DNA of 64,000 bases from Bacteroidales bacterium (lineage in GTDB: Bacteria > Bacteroidota > Bacteroidia > Bacteroidales > Marinilabiliaceae): the NCBI GenBank assembly GCA_024401295.1, contig JAKSLG010000001.1:1-64000 (forward strand), read 5' to 3'. The translations under genes and the position numbers were made by a program. Positions 1 through 9,269 of the stretch are shown here, in pieces (position 1 is the stretch's first letter; each line of letters begins with the position of its first letter). The notes beneath the pieces were generated by a model. That model saw only the letters and a program-made list of their open reading frames with translations, searched no databases and was not told where the DNA came from.

Positions 1-101
1 TCCGGGGGATTCCTTTCTTTTTATACTTGTGTCTCTTCTTATTTCGCTGTTTGTCTTCGTGTTTTGTCTATCTTATTTAATTACTACTTTCGTTTTTTTT
101 G

Positions 102-109
102 TATTTTTG
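102..109 (+). promoter_or_regulatory. -7 box upstream of the PHP phosphatase gene
   Basis: TATTTTTG matches the Bacteroidetes -7 consensus TAnnTTTG and lies 19 bases before the start codon at 129. No clear TTTG -33 box is seen at the expected 19-21 base spacing. The surrounding 1-128 stretch is T-rich and shows no gene. Confidence 0.45.
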
Positions 110-128
110 CTAACACATATTCCTTTGT

Positions 129-971
129 ATGAATCTTACGAATTACCATAGTCATTCTACCTTTTGTGATGGACGTTCTTCGATGGAAGAAATGGTTCAG
201 GCTGCTATAGCTCAGGGATTTGTATCTTATGGTTTTTCATCGCATGCTCCACTTCCTTTTCACACTAGATGGAATATGGATTCATCAAATATGAATGCTT
301 ATGTTGCTGAGGCAAAACGACTTAAGGATAAGTATTCGGATCAGATAGAATTATACTGTGGTCTCGAAATAGATTTTCTTGACGATAATTATAATTCAGC
401 ATCCGAGATATTTCAATCTATAAATCTTGATTACCGAATTGGTTCTCTTCATACTATTGTTATTGAACCTGGTTATATTCTTGAGATAGACTGCAAATAT
501 GAGAGATTCAAAGAGATTGTAGATGAATATTTCAACGGCGATGCAGAGGCTATTCTACGAGTGTATGTGGAGAGACTTATGAGAATGGTTGAGATTGGTG
601 GATTTGACATAGTAGGTCATGCAGATAAGATGCACTATCTAGCGGATATGTATTGTAAGGGTTTGAGTTCTAAGAAATGGTATGTAGAAGCTATGAAAGA
701 GTATTTTTCTCTGATAGTTTCAAAGGGAATAATGATTGAAATGAATACAAAGAAATATGTTGAAACTGGTCTGTTTTTTCCTGATGCCAGTTGGTATAAA
801 TTCCTAAATTCTATAGGAGCGAAAATTGTAGTTAATTCGGATTCACATTCGTGTGACAAAATAAATTCCGGTCGTATTGACGGACTGCGTCATTTGGTCT
901 CATGCGGTTATAAGTCTGTCATGGAGATGCACGATGGTCAATGGACTGAAGTTGCAATAGATCTATCATAG
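129..971 (+). CDS. PHP-domain histidinol-phosphatase family protein (HisJ/HisK-like)
   Basis: A 280-residue PHP-superfamily metal-dependent phosphoesterase. The likely reaction, from family membership, is L-histidinol phosphate to histidinol plus phosphate, in the cytoplasm. Visible metal-ligand candidates are H7-x-H9, D14, H39, E80 (in CGLEIDF), H108 (in IGSLHT), H164 (in GHADK) and D238-S-H240 (in NSDSH). These fit the HisJ family in order and length. The ATG is the first in frame and is 19 bases behind a -7 box. The next gene starts 15 bases downstream, so the two may be co-transcribed. The bifunctional HisB at 34482-35588 already carries a histidinol-phosphatase domain, so this protein may be redundant or act on another phosphoester. 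Confidence 0.8.
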   Translation: MNLTNYHSHSTFCDGRSSMEEMVQAAIAQGFVSYGFSSHAPLPFHTRWNMDSSNMNAYVAEAKRLKDKYSDQIELYCGLEIDFLDDNYNSASEIFQSINLDYRIGSLHTIVIEPGYILEIDCKYERFKEIVDEYFNGDAEAILRVYVERLMRMVEIGGFDIVGHADKMHYLADMYCKGLSSKKWYVEAMKEYFSLIVSKGIMIEMNTKKYVETGLFFPDASWYKFLNSIGAKIVVNSDSHSCDKINSGRIDGLRHLVSCGYKSVMEMHDGQWTEVAIDLS

Positions 972-986
972 CTAATCAATATTGAA

Positions 987-3900
987 ATGAGTCGTTTTGT
1001 ATTATTAATCTTTTTTGTTCTGGCATCGTTGATGTCTGTGGCTTCGCCGCGACAGTATTCATTCAAGCATATCACGATGAATATGGGCTTGTCTCATAAT
1101 CAGGTGAATGATATTTTTCGTGATAGCGATGGCTTTATGTGGTTTGCAACAGCCTGGGGCCTTAACCGATTCGATGGCTATTCAATCCAGACGTTCTTTC
1201 CTAAGAATGATTCGTTGCCTACCAATTACGTTGATTGGATTCGCGAACTGGACGATGATATTATGCTTCTGAAATCATCTTCAGAGATTGCTTTTTTTGA
1301 TAAGAAAACAGGAACTTTTAGTAATGCAAAGGAATTTTTTGCTTCAAAAGGTGTCGATGGTACAATATCGCAGGCGTTCGTCGATTCTTCGGATAACATT
1401 TGGATAGCGTGTGGTGGCGTGTGTTATGTATATTCTCAGAGAGAGCAGAAGCTTGTTTGCAGTGACAATGGAATGAAGGCGTATGACAAATCAAGAATAG
1501 TATCCTTTGCTGAGTCGTATGGTCAGGTAGTGCTTCTTTATGATGATGGTACGATGCTATTTTATGCCATGAAAAACGGAGTTCCGCAGCGTACTCCACG
1601 AATTGTCCATACGCCAATGGGTTCAGGCTCTCATTCGCTTTTTATTGACTCGGATTCCGACTATTGGGTTATTGCTGATGGTGGTCGTGGTCTGTGGTTT
1701 TATGAACAATCGACGGATAAATGGTATCTGTGTACGTCAGACCTGGATTCGTATTATATGATGCCGTCGTTTGTTGTGAATGGAGTTGCGCAAGACCGTT
1801 CTGGTAAGATGTGGATTGTAAGTGATCATGGTGGTATCAACATTATTGACAAGCGAACACATGCTGTAACGAGATTGAAGAGCCGTCAGAATGATGACCG
1901 TTGCATTCCAAGTAACAGCGTTAGTTGTATATATTGCGATGGCAGCGACAATGTGTGGATTGGTGATGTGAAGTGCGGCATTTCGTTGTACAATGAAGCT
2001 ATTTTCAAGTTCGATTTGGAGCGTTTTGATGATTACAATCTTGATCCGGATTTTTTGGCACATATCAATTCCATAGATGAAGACAGGAAGGGAAACATGT
2101 GGTATGGAACCAATGGTTTTGGCCTTCTTTCGGTGAAAAAATCGGGCGAGAAAATCATATATCGACATTCTGATTCTGACAAGAATACCATATCTGGAAA
2201 TATTGTCGTTGAAGTATATGCTGATCATAGCGACAACATTTGGATTGGAACATACTTGAGTGGTCTTTCGCGTTATGATGGAACGCATTTCCATTCGTAT
2301 AAGGGCCGTACGGATATTCCGGAATCTGCCGCATCGGAAAATATATGGTCGATTGCTGAGGACCAGTTAAATCGAATGTGGATAGGTTCGCTGGGACGTG
2401 GTCTGGCAATGTACGATGCAAGTGACAACACGTGGAAAGAGTTTTTGAGAGAAAATTCTGCTTTGACATCAAATTATATCACCCAGATATATCCTGCCAA
2501 GGATGGCCGTATATTCGTGGGAACAGTTTATGGCTTGTCTGTCATTGATATGCAGAGCCTTGATGTTACGGTTGTCGACAATGATGCTATTCGAAGAGAA
2601 AATATTTCAGATATTTATCTGGATAGTCGAGGATTGTTGTGGGTCGGTTCAACCAACGGGTTGTATGTACTTGACGGTCAGACATATTCAAGTGTTGCGA
2701 GATTTAATACGAATGAGGGATTACAGAATGATGTCGTTACTGCTATAATTGAAGATAATGATAAGAATATGTGGGTCACGACAATTTCTGGAATGACGAA
2801 TATTGTTGTGACGCTTAATCCGCGAGAAGAGAACTATACTTTTTCGACATATAAATACAATCATCTTGATGGTTTTATGAATAGCTCGACCAACAATCGT
2901 GCTATCAAGAAGACTTCGTATGGCGAGATTATGGTCGGAGGAACACAGGGTATAAATATCTTCAGACCAGATCAGATCAAGTATAACCGTGAAGTTCAAG
3001 ATGTCAGGTTTACAGGTGTCTATGTGCTTGGCAATCCGGTTAAAATGCCGGTTGAAATGCCGTATTGCGAAGAGGTGGTATTCGAGGATAATCAGAACAT
3101 GTTTACCATTTCGTTTTCATCATTGAGCTATATTCTTCCTGAAAAGGTCTCTTTTGAGTATATGCTTGAGGGATTCAACGACAAATGGATAAAGACAGCA
3201 GAGCATTATGTGACATACACGAATCTTGCTCCTGGAACCTATACGCTTAAGGTCAAGGCTGTCAATTGCGATGGTTTTAGCAGTGATACGGCATCGGAAT
3301 TGCGTATTGTCGTACTTCCTCCATGGTGGAGAACGCCATTGGCATACGTTATCTACATTGCTTTGCTGCTCCTTATTCTGGTGTTGGTATATAGAGCAGT
3401 ACTTGCGCGCGAAAAGGAGAAATACAGGTTGCATGAGATTGAAGTTGAGGCGACAAAGAAGCATGAAATGGATGATATGAAACTCAGTTTCTTCACAAAC
3501 ATTTCGCATGAACTTCGCACACCGCTTAGCCTGATAATATCGCCTATTGAGAATATACTTGAGTCGCATGAACATGAATCACTCCGTCCGCGATTGGAAA
3601 TGGTTCATCGCAATGCGCAACGTCTGCTCAACATGGTAAACCAATTGCTTGATTTCCGTAAAATCGATTCTGACGGAATGAAGTTGAATCTTTCGGAAGG
3701 CGATATGGTTGCTTTTGCGGAGCAAAGTTGCACATCGTTCCGCGAGTTGCTTGATAAGAACACTAAGCTGAATTTTGTGACGGATCTTGAGTCGCTCTAC
3801 ATGGAATTTGACAGCGACAAAATGCAGAAGGTGCTTAACAATTTAATTTCAAATGCCTTTAAGTTTACTCCAGATGAAGGTCGCATTGATGTTATGCTTT

Positions 3901-4985
3901 CTGTTGATAATCAGCATAAAAATGCGGTTTTGAAGGTTGCTGATACGGGTATTGGAATATCTGATGAGCATAAGGCTCATGTTTTTGAGAGATTCTATCA
4001 AGTTGGCAGTAGCTCATCGCCATACGGAGGCAGCGGAATCGGATTGCATCTCGTCAAGGAATTCATTGATATGCATAAGGGAAGCATTTGTGTTTATGAC
4101 AATATTGGTGGAGGAACTGTTTTCGAAATAATTTTGCCAATTCATCAGCTTGAGAGCGAAAACCTTGCAGAAGTGCTTGAAGAAGAAGCAGAAATTGCTT
4201 CCGGGAAAAGCAAGATTGTCATTGTTGACGACAATGCTGATTTCCGCACACTGCTCAATGACACGTTATCGGATTCATTTGAAATCATTCAAGCCAAGAA
4301 TGGTCAAGAGGCTCTCGAATTGATTCGTAAAGTGATTCCAGAGCTTATCATCAGTGACGTAATGATGCCAGTCATGGATGGAAATGAGCTGTGCAAAGCA
4401 GTCAAAACCGACATAACGACATCGCACATTCCAGTCATTCTCTTGACGGCGAAAACAGCCGAGGAACACAAGATTGAAGGCCTCATGTCTGGTGCCGATG
4501 ATTATATCGAAAAGCCATTTAATCCTCAGATTCTCAAATTGAGAATTGAGAAGTTGACCAATCAGACAAAGAAGCGTCAGGAGACCTTCAAGAGTCAGAT
4601 TGAGCCAGAGCCAAGCCAGATAACAATCACGCCAATTGACGAGAAACTCATACAGAGGGCTATTAAATATGTTGAAGACAACATCGAAAATCCGAACCTC
4701 TCTGTTGAGGAACTCAGCCGAAGTCTTGGCATGAGTCGTGTCCATTTCTACAAGAAAACAATGTCAATAACCGGTCGTTCGCCGATAGAGTTCATACGTG
4801 TCATAAGAATCAAGCGAGCAGCCCAGATGCTTCGCGACAAGCAGTTGAACGTTGCCGACGTCGCATATGCTGTTGGATTTAATAATCCGAAATATTTCAG
4901 TCGTTATTTCCGCGATGAATTTGGCGTCTTGCCATCTGTATATCAGAATAATTCGGATGGAATTCAGACTAATATTGAAATATGA
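987..4985 (+). CDS. Hybrid two-component system sensor kinase/response regulator (HTCS), Reg_prop type
   Basis: A 1332-residue one-protein signalling system. The order is a signal peptide (about 1-19), two Reg_prop beta-propellers (about 25-690), a Y_Y_Y Ig-like domain (about 690-785), a membrane segment (about 787-808), a HisKA domain with H841 in ISHELRTPL, an HATPase domain (NLISNAFKFTP, DTGIGI, GSGIGLHLV), a receiver with phospho-acceptor D1124 (LIISDVMMPVMDG) and a C-terminal AraC-type HTH (about 1230-1325). In Bacteroidetes such proteins sense a periplasmic ligand, often an oligosaccharide, and regulate a nearby locus. No SusC/D or glycoside hydrolase genes lie in the window, so its target is not evident. 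It follows the PHP gene by 15 bases. The length is typical and all catalytic motifs are intact. Confidence 0.93.
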   Translation: MSRFVLLIFFVLASLMSVASPRQYSFKHITMNMGLSHNQVNDIFRDSDGFMWFATAWGLNRFDGYSIQTFFPKNDSLPTNYVDWIRELDDDIMLLKSSSEIAFFDKKTGTFSNAKEFFASKGVDGTISQAFVDSSDNIWIACGGVCYVYSQREQKLVCSDNGMKAYDKSRIVSFAESYGQVVLLYDDGTMLFYAMKNGVPQRTPRIVHTPMGSGSHSLFIDSDSDYWVIADGGRGLWFYEQSTDKWYLCTSDLDSYYMMPSFVVNGVAQDRSGKMWIVSDHGGINIIDKRTHAVTRLKSRQNDDRCIPSNSVSCIYCDGSDNVWIGDVKCGISLYNEAIFKFDLERFDDYNLDPDFLAHINSIDEDRKGNMWYGTNGFGLLSVKKSGEKIIYRHSDSDKNTISGNIVVEVYADHSDNIWIGTYLSGLSRYDGTHFHSYKGRTDIPESAASENIWSIAEDQLNRMWIGSLGRGLAMYDASDNTWKEFLRENSALTSNYITQIYPAKDGRIFVGTVYGLSVIDMQSLDVTVVDNDAIRRENISDIYLDSRGLLWVGSTNGLYVLDGQTYSSVARFNTNEGLQNDVVTAIIEDNDKNMWVTTISGMTNIVVTLNPREENYTFSTYKYNHLDGFMNSSTNNRAIKKTSYGEIMVGGTQGINIFRPDQIKYNREVQDVRFTGVYVLGNPVKMPVEMPYCEEVVFEDNQNMFTISFSSLSYILPEKVSFEYMLEGFNDKWIKTAEHYVTYTNLAPGTYTLKVKAVNCDGFSSDTASELRIVVLPPWWRTPLAYVIYIALLLLILVLVYRAVLAREKEKYRLHEIEVEATKKHEMDDMKLSFFTNISHELRTPLSLIISPIENILESHEHESLRPRLEMVHRNAQRLLNMVNQLLDFRKIDSDGMKLNLSEGDMVAFAEQSCTSFRELLDKNTKLNFVTDLESLYMEFDSDKMQKVLNNLISNAFKFTPDEGRIDVMLSVDNQHKNAVLKVADTGIGISDEHKAHVFERFYQVGSSSSPYGGSGIGLHLVKEFIDMHKGSICVYDNIGGGTVFEIILPIHQLESENLAEVLEEEAEIASGKSKIVIVDDNADFRTLLNDTLSDSFEIIQAKNGQEALELIRKVIPELIISDVMMPVMDGNELCKAVKTDITTSHIPVILLTAKTAEEHKIEGLMSGADDYIEKPFNPQILKLRIEKLTNQTKKRQETFKSQIEPEPSQITITPIDEKLIQRAIKYVEDNIENPNLSVEELSRSLGMSRVHFYKKTMSITGRSPIEFIRVIRIKRAAQMLRDKQLNVADVAYAVGFNNPKYFSRYFRDEFGVLPSVYQNNSDGIQTNIEI

Positions 4986-5029
4986 TGAACTTTTGGTGGA
5001 AGAAAAAACTGAATGTTAATGATATTGGT

Positions 5030-5037
5030 TAACTTTG
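5030..5037 (+). promoter_or_regulatory. -7 box for the DUF3127-argS pair
   Basis: TAACTTTG matches TAnnTTTG and lies 42 bases before the ATG at 5080. It overlaps an in-frame TTG (5035) that would otherwise lengthen the DUF3127 protein, which favours the ATG at 5080 as the real start. No good -33 box is visible. Confidence 0.5.
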
Positions 5038-5079
5038 AACATTCGTAGAACAAAAAGAGAAACACTAAAAACAATAATA

Positions 5080-5502
5080 ATGGAAATTATCGGAAAATTG
5101 ATTGAAAAGAGGGAGACGCGTCAGCCTTCTGCAACATTTACAGTACGCGAATTTGTGGTAGAGGTTGAAAATCAGCGCGATCCACGTTACAACGATTTCT
5201 TGCTGTTCCAGCTTACTGGTGACAGATGCGCACTTCTTGACCAGTATCAGCTTCAAGAAACGATTCAGATTACATTTGATCTGCGTGGTCGCAAATGGAC
5301 TGCTCCAGACGGAACGGTTCGCTACATCACTTCGCTCAACGCATGGCGTGTTGACCGTCCACAGGTTGGCGGTCAGCCAATGGGTTCGCAGGCATATCAG
5401 CCTCAGCAACCATATCAGCAGCAAGTTAGTCAGCCAGCAGCACCAGCAGCTCAGCCTGATTTCCAGAACACAGGAAATCCTGACGAAGATCTGCCATTCT
5501 AA
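5080..5502 (+). CDS. DUF3127 protein with SSB-like C-terminal tip
   Basis: A 140-residue protein. The N-terminal part (about 1-100) is a compact beta-rich DUF3127 domain (FVVEVENQ, DRCALLDQYQ, ITSLNAWRVDRP). It is followed by a Gln/Pro/Ala-rich linker (about 105-125) and ends in DEDLPF. That layout of folded domain, flexible linker and acidic tip closing in LPF or IPF is the layout of single-stranded DNA-binding protein SSB, whose tip recruits repair and replication enzymes. A nucleic-acid role is inferred, not shown. The ATG at 5080 is preferred over an upstream TTG (5035) because the family begins with the MEIxGK motif. argS follows after 9 bases. Confidence 0.82.
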   Translation: MEIIGKLIEKRETRQPSATFTVREFVVEVENQRDPRYNDFLLFQLTGDRCALLDQYQLQETIQITFDLRGRKWTAPDGTVRYITSLNAWRVDRPQVGGQPMGSQAYQPQQPYQQQVSQPAAPAAQPDFQNTGNPDEDLPF

Positions 5503-5511
5503 ATATACGAT

Positions 5512-7350
5512 ATGAATATAGAGATTAAGATACAGACAGCGGTATCGGCCATTGTCAATGAGCTATATAGTGCGCAACTTGATCCTAAGAATATTCAGGT
5601 GAATATTACTCGCAAGGATCAGAAGGGTGATTATACGGTTGTTGTTTTCCCATTGCTTAAGATTTCTAAGAAATCGCCTGATCAAACGGGTCTTGAGATT
5701 GGCCAGCAGTTGAAGGAAAAACTTTCTGAAATTGCTGAGTTTGAGGTTGTTAAAGGTTTCTTGAATCTTACGCTTTCGAAAGAATATTGGGCAGGAATAC
5801 TCAATGCGGCTGCAGCCGATTTGAGCTATGGCTATAAGAAGGCTGATGAAAATTCGCCGCTTGTGATGATAGAATATTCATCGCCAAACACGAATAAGCC
5901 ACTCCATTTGGGCCATATTCGCAATAATCTCTTGGGTTATTCGCTTTCACGCTTGATTGCTGTCAATGGCAATAAGGTTGTCAAGACAAATATTGTCAAT
6001 GACCGTGGTATTCACATTTGCAAATCAATGCTCGCATGGCAGAAATGGGGCAATGGTTGTACACCAGAAAGTCTGGGTCAAAAGGGAGACCATTTGGTTG
6101 GTGACTACTATGTGAAATTCGACAAGGAATATAAAGCTGAACTGAAGCAGATTCTTGAGAATGATCCTGAGGTGAAAGCTATCGTTTGTGACGATGAAGA
6201 GAAGACTGCGGAAGCTCGCAAGGCAGCAGCCGAGGCAAAATCGCCACTTATGCAGGAGGCTCGCCAGATGCTTGTCAAATGGGAAGCAGGCGACCCAGAA
6301 GTACGTGGTTTGTGGGAGAAGATGAATTCGTGGGTATATGCAGGATTCGATGAAACCTACAAGTTGCTTGGCGTTGATTTCGACAAGATATATTACGAAA
6401 GCAATACTTATAAAGAGGGTAAGGAGCTTGTTTTGAAGGGACTTGACGAGGGTAAGTTCTATCGTGAGTCAGATGGTTCTGTATGGGCAGATTTGACTAA
6501 CGAGGGCCTCGACAAGAAGATTTTGCTGCGTAAGGATGGAACGAGTGTTTATATGACTCAGGATATTGGTACAGCAAAATTGCGTTTCCGTGATTTTCCA
6601 ATCGACAAAATGATCTATGTCGTTGGTAATGAGCAGAATTACCACTTCCAGGTACTCTCTATCCTTTTGGATCGCATCGGTTTCAAATGGGGCAAAGAGC
6701 TTGTTCATTACTCGTATGGCATGGTTGAATTGCCAGAAGGAAAGATGAAGAGTCGCGAGGGAACTGTTGTGGATGCTGACGATCTTGTTGGCGACATGAT
6801 TTCTACGGCTCGTGAAATGAGCAAGGAACTTGGCAAGCTTGATGGATATACTGAGGCAGAAGCCGAAGAGGTCTACAAGATTTTGGCTCTCGGTGCTTTG
6901 AAGTATTTCATTTTGAAAGTTGATCCAAAGAAGACGATGACCTTTAATCCAAAAGAGTCTATCGATTTCAATGGTAATACAGGTCCGTTTGTTCAGTATG
7001 CGTATGCGCGTATCCGCTCAGTCTTACGCAAGGCTGAGGCACAGGGATATTCAATTCCGCTGAAGGCAAATGCAGCGGAGCTTGAGGACAAGGAGATTCA
7101 GCTTTTGCGTCATATTGAGCAGTTCCCAGAGACTGTAGCAGAGGCTGGTCAGGTATATAGTCCAGCTCTCATTGCCAATTTTGCATACGACATTGCAAAG
7201 GAATATAACCAATTCTATCACGATTTCTCAATCCTCAAAGAGGAGAATGTTGAGAAGCGTAGCAATCGTTTGCTTATCAGTCAGACTGTTGCTCAGGTTA
7301 TCAAGAATGCAATGTGGATTCTTGGCATTGACGTTCCAGAGCGTATGTAA
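5512..7350 (+). CDS. argS: Arginyl-tRNA synthetase
   Basis: A 612-residue class I aminoacyl-tRNA synthetase that charges tRNA-Arg with arginine using ATP. The N-terminal additional domain (about 1-110) precedes the catalytic Rossmann core with the HIGH-type motif HLGH at 132-135 (preceded by SSPNTNKPL) and the KMSKS-type loop KMKSREG at 411-417. The C-terminal anticodon-binding alpha-helical domain (about 480-612) contains GPFVQYAYARI. Length is normal for bacterial ArgS. It begins 9 bases after the DUF3127 gene and is probably co-transcribed with it. A strong terminator follows at 7373-7411. Confidence 0.97.
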   Translation: MNIEIKIQTAVSAIVNELYSAQLDPKNIQVNITRKDQKGDYTVVVFPLLKISKKSPDQTGLEIGQQLKEKLSEIAEFEVVKGFLNLTLSKEYWAGILNAAAADLSYGYKKADENSPLVMIEYSSPNTNKPLHLGHIRNNLLGYSLSRLIAVNGNKVVKTNIVNDRGIHICKSMLAWQKWGNGCTPESLGQKGDHLVGDYYVKFDKEYKAELKQILENDPEVKAIVCDDEEKTAEARKAAAEAKSPLMQEARQMLVKWEAGDPEVRGLWEKMNSWVYAGFDETYKLLGVDFDKIYYESNTYKEGKELVLKGLDEGKFYRESDGSVWADLTNEGLDKKILLRKDGTSVYMTQDIGTAKLRFRDFPIDKMIYVVGNEQNYHFQVLSILLDRIGFKWGKELVHYSYGMVELPEGKMKSREGTVVDADDLVGDMISTAREMSKELGKLDGYTEAEAEEVYKILALGALKYFILKVDPKKTMTFNPKESIDFNGNTGPFVQYAYARIRSVLRKAEAQGYSIPLKANAAELEDKEIQLLRHIEQFPETVAEAGQVYSPALIANFAYDIAKEYNQFYHDFSILKEENVEKRSNRLLISQTVAQVIKNAMWILGIDVPERM

Positions 7351-7372
7351 TCTGTAACATAGATAAAAATGA

Positions 7373-7411
7373 CAGAGGCGGCTTCTTAATGAAACCGCCT
7401 CTGCTGTTTTT
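7373..7411. terminator. Bidirectional terminator between argS and yqeY
   Basis: A perfect 9-base-pair stem (CAGAGGCGG / CCGCCTCTG) encloses a 13-base loop. It is followed by CTGTTTTT on the plus strand and TCATTTTT on the minus strand. It sits between the convergent ends of argS and the yqeY-type gene. Confidence 0.85.
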
Positions 7412-7426
7412 ATGTAATTGAGTTGA

Positions 7427-7876
7427 TTATGCAAGAAGACGCTTTACGCAATCAGAGATATCCTTGCCATCTGCCTGACCATTGAGTGCTTTGTTTGCAG
7501 CGCCCATGACCTTGCCCATTTCTTTGATGCTTGTTGCACCAGTCTGGGCAATAATCTCTTTGATTGCAGCTTCGAGCTGTTCTGCAGTCATTGCAGCCGG
7601 AAGATATGCTTCGAGGACGCCAGCTTGTGCCAATTCACCATCGGCAAGTTCCTGACGATTCTGGTCGATGAAAATCTGTGCAGCATCTTTGCGCTGCTTA
7701 ACCATCTTCTTGAGAACCTTGATGGCCTCTGCATCTTCGAGTTCTGTACCTTGTGGTTTGGCTGTCTTTGCTTCGAGCAACTCTTTCTTTGCACCGCGCA
7801 AGGCTTCGAGCTTAACCTGGTCGTGAGCCTTCATTGCAGCCATGATGTCTTTGCTGATCTGATCGAAAAGATTCAT
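7427..7876 (-). CDS. GatB/YqeY domain-containing protein
   Basis: A 149-residue YqeY-family protein, a stand-alone version of the tRNA-binding tail domain of the amidotransferase subunit GatB. It shows the family pattern: MNLFDQISKDIMAAMKAHD, then LEALRGAKKELLEAK, and a C-terminal helical domain (about 85-149) with GATSIKEMGKVMGA. The precise function is not settled; links to tRNA-dependent amidation are inferred from homology. It is the last gene of the division cluster, 33 bases after ftsZ, a placement common in Bacteroidetes, and is closed by the terminator at 7373-7411. Confidence 0.9.
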   Translation of the reverse strand: MNLFDQISKDIMAAMKAHDQVKLEALRGAKKELLEAKTAKPQGTELEDAEAIKVLKKMVKQRKDAAQIFIDQNRQELADGELAQAGVLEAYLPAAMTAEQLEAAIKEIIAQTGATSIKEMGKVMGAANKALNGQADGKDISDCVKRLLA

Positions 7877-7909
7877 GATTTTATGTGTTTTTAGTCGTTA
7901 TTTCTGTCT

Positions 7910-9244
7910 TTAGAAAGTTATCTGTCCATTGCTTCTGCGCTCGTATGCAGGCACAATTTCGATGTCATTGAGGATGCTGTCATCTTTGCGCAATTCTTCG
8001 ATTCTGAAGACTTTAGGATCTGATAAAACCCTTGTCGAGAAATCTTCACTTGAAGCGAAGTTGTTTTTCTTTGGCTTTTCATAAAGTTCCTCAATTTCGC
8101 GTCCGAACTTGCCATTATCTTCGTTGCCGTTGTTTGTCGAATCGGAAGATAAACTGTCGATATTTTCTTCTGTAGGATTATTGACAACGTTTCCTTCATC
8201 GTCGATAGTTACCTGCTTGCGTTCGCGAGGAGTTGTTGGTTCGCCAGTGATGATGTCTGCAGCGAAGCCTGTTGCAACAACAGTGACTCTGATTTCATCG
8301 TCGAGTTTGTCATCAAATCCTGCGCCCCAGATGAGCTCATCTTCTGTTTCGTTGCCGGCAATATTGCGAAGGAACGATGTGATAGCGTCCTGCTCAGACA
8401 TTTTTATTCTGGCATTATTGCCACTCATAATGTTGACGATGATGTTTTTAGCACCTCTGATGTCGCTGTTGTTGAGCAATGGCGAGTTGAGTGCTTCGCG
8501 AACAGCATCGATGGCGCGGTTTTCGCCACGCGCAGTGCCCAGACCGATGACTGCGACACCGCTGTCCTGCATTGCGTATTGCAAATCGGCAAAGTCGACA
8601 TTGAATCGCGAGTGAACCGACATGATTTCGGCGAGTCCCTTTGCAGACATTGCCAAAACAGAGTCGGCTTTCAACATGGCCTCTTCGATGTCCATATCGC
8701 CATACATGTCGATAAGGCTCTGGCTCTTGATGACGAGGAGCGAGTCGACACATTCGGACATTTCGAGCATTCCGGCAATTGCCTTTCTGATACGCGGCTT
8801 ACCCTCGTTCTTGAATGGAATCGAGATAATACCGATTGTCAGGATTCCCATATCCTTGGCTGTCTTTGCAATGATTGGGGCAGCTCCAGTACCTGTGCCA
8901 CCGCCCATGCCTGCAGTAACGAAGACCATTTTCGCACCTTTGAGAACGCTCTTTATCTCGTCGATATCTTCGAGTGCACTGTCGCGTCCGCGTTCAGGTC
9001 TGTTTCCTGCACCAAGGCCTTCTGTCAGGCGTTTGCCAATCTGGACTTTGATAGGCACAGGGCTGTGGTCCAATGCCTGTTTGTCGGTATTGCAAATGAT
9101 GTAATCGACATCAGTGATGCCAATTTCATACATGTTGTTGACAGCATTGCTGCCAGCACCACCGACACCGATTACTCTAATAATCGAAGACAAATGGCTT
9201 GCCTCTTCTTCTGCAACGCAGCTTGTTATATCTATTCCTTCCAT
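7910..9244 (-). CDS. ftsZ: Cell division GTPase FtsZ
   Basis: A 444-residue tubulin-like GTPase that forms the cytokinetic ring. The core (about 20-325) carries VIGVGGAGSNAVN at the N-terminal nucleotide site and the tubulin signature GGGTGTG at 114-120, followed by AAPIIA. A charged, low-complexity linker (about 330-420, rich in E, N, D, S and K) leads to a C-terminal peptide ending NGQITF. The conserved FtsA-binding tip is not of the E. coli form but the region VFRIEELRKDD is a plausible Bacteroidetes equivalent. It starts 25 bases after ftsA, and yqeY follows it. Confidence 0.98.
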   Translation of the reverse strand: MEGIDITSCVAEEEASHLSSIIRVIGVGGAGSNAVNNMYEIGITDVDYIICNTDKQALDHSPVPIKVQIGKRLTEGLGAGNRPERGRDSALEDIDEIKSVLKGAKMVFVTAGMGGGTGTGAAPIIAKTAKDMGILTIGIISIPFKNEGKPRIRKAIAGMLEMSECVDSLLVIKSQSLIDMYGDMDIEEAMLKADSVLAMSAKGLAEIMSVHSRFNVDFADLQYAMQDSGVAVIGLGTARGENRAIDAVREALNSPLLNNSDIRGAKNIIVNIMSGNNARIKMSEQDAITSFLRNIAGNETEDELIWGAGFDDKLDDEIRVTVVATGFAADIITGEPTTPRERKQVTIDDEGNVVNNPTEENIDSLSSDSTNNGNEDNGKFGREIEELYEKPKKNNFASSEDFSTRVLSDPKVFRIEELRKDDSILNDIEIVPAYERRSNGQITF

Positions 9245-9269
9245 AGGGTTCTATTTTTTTCGGTGTTAA

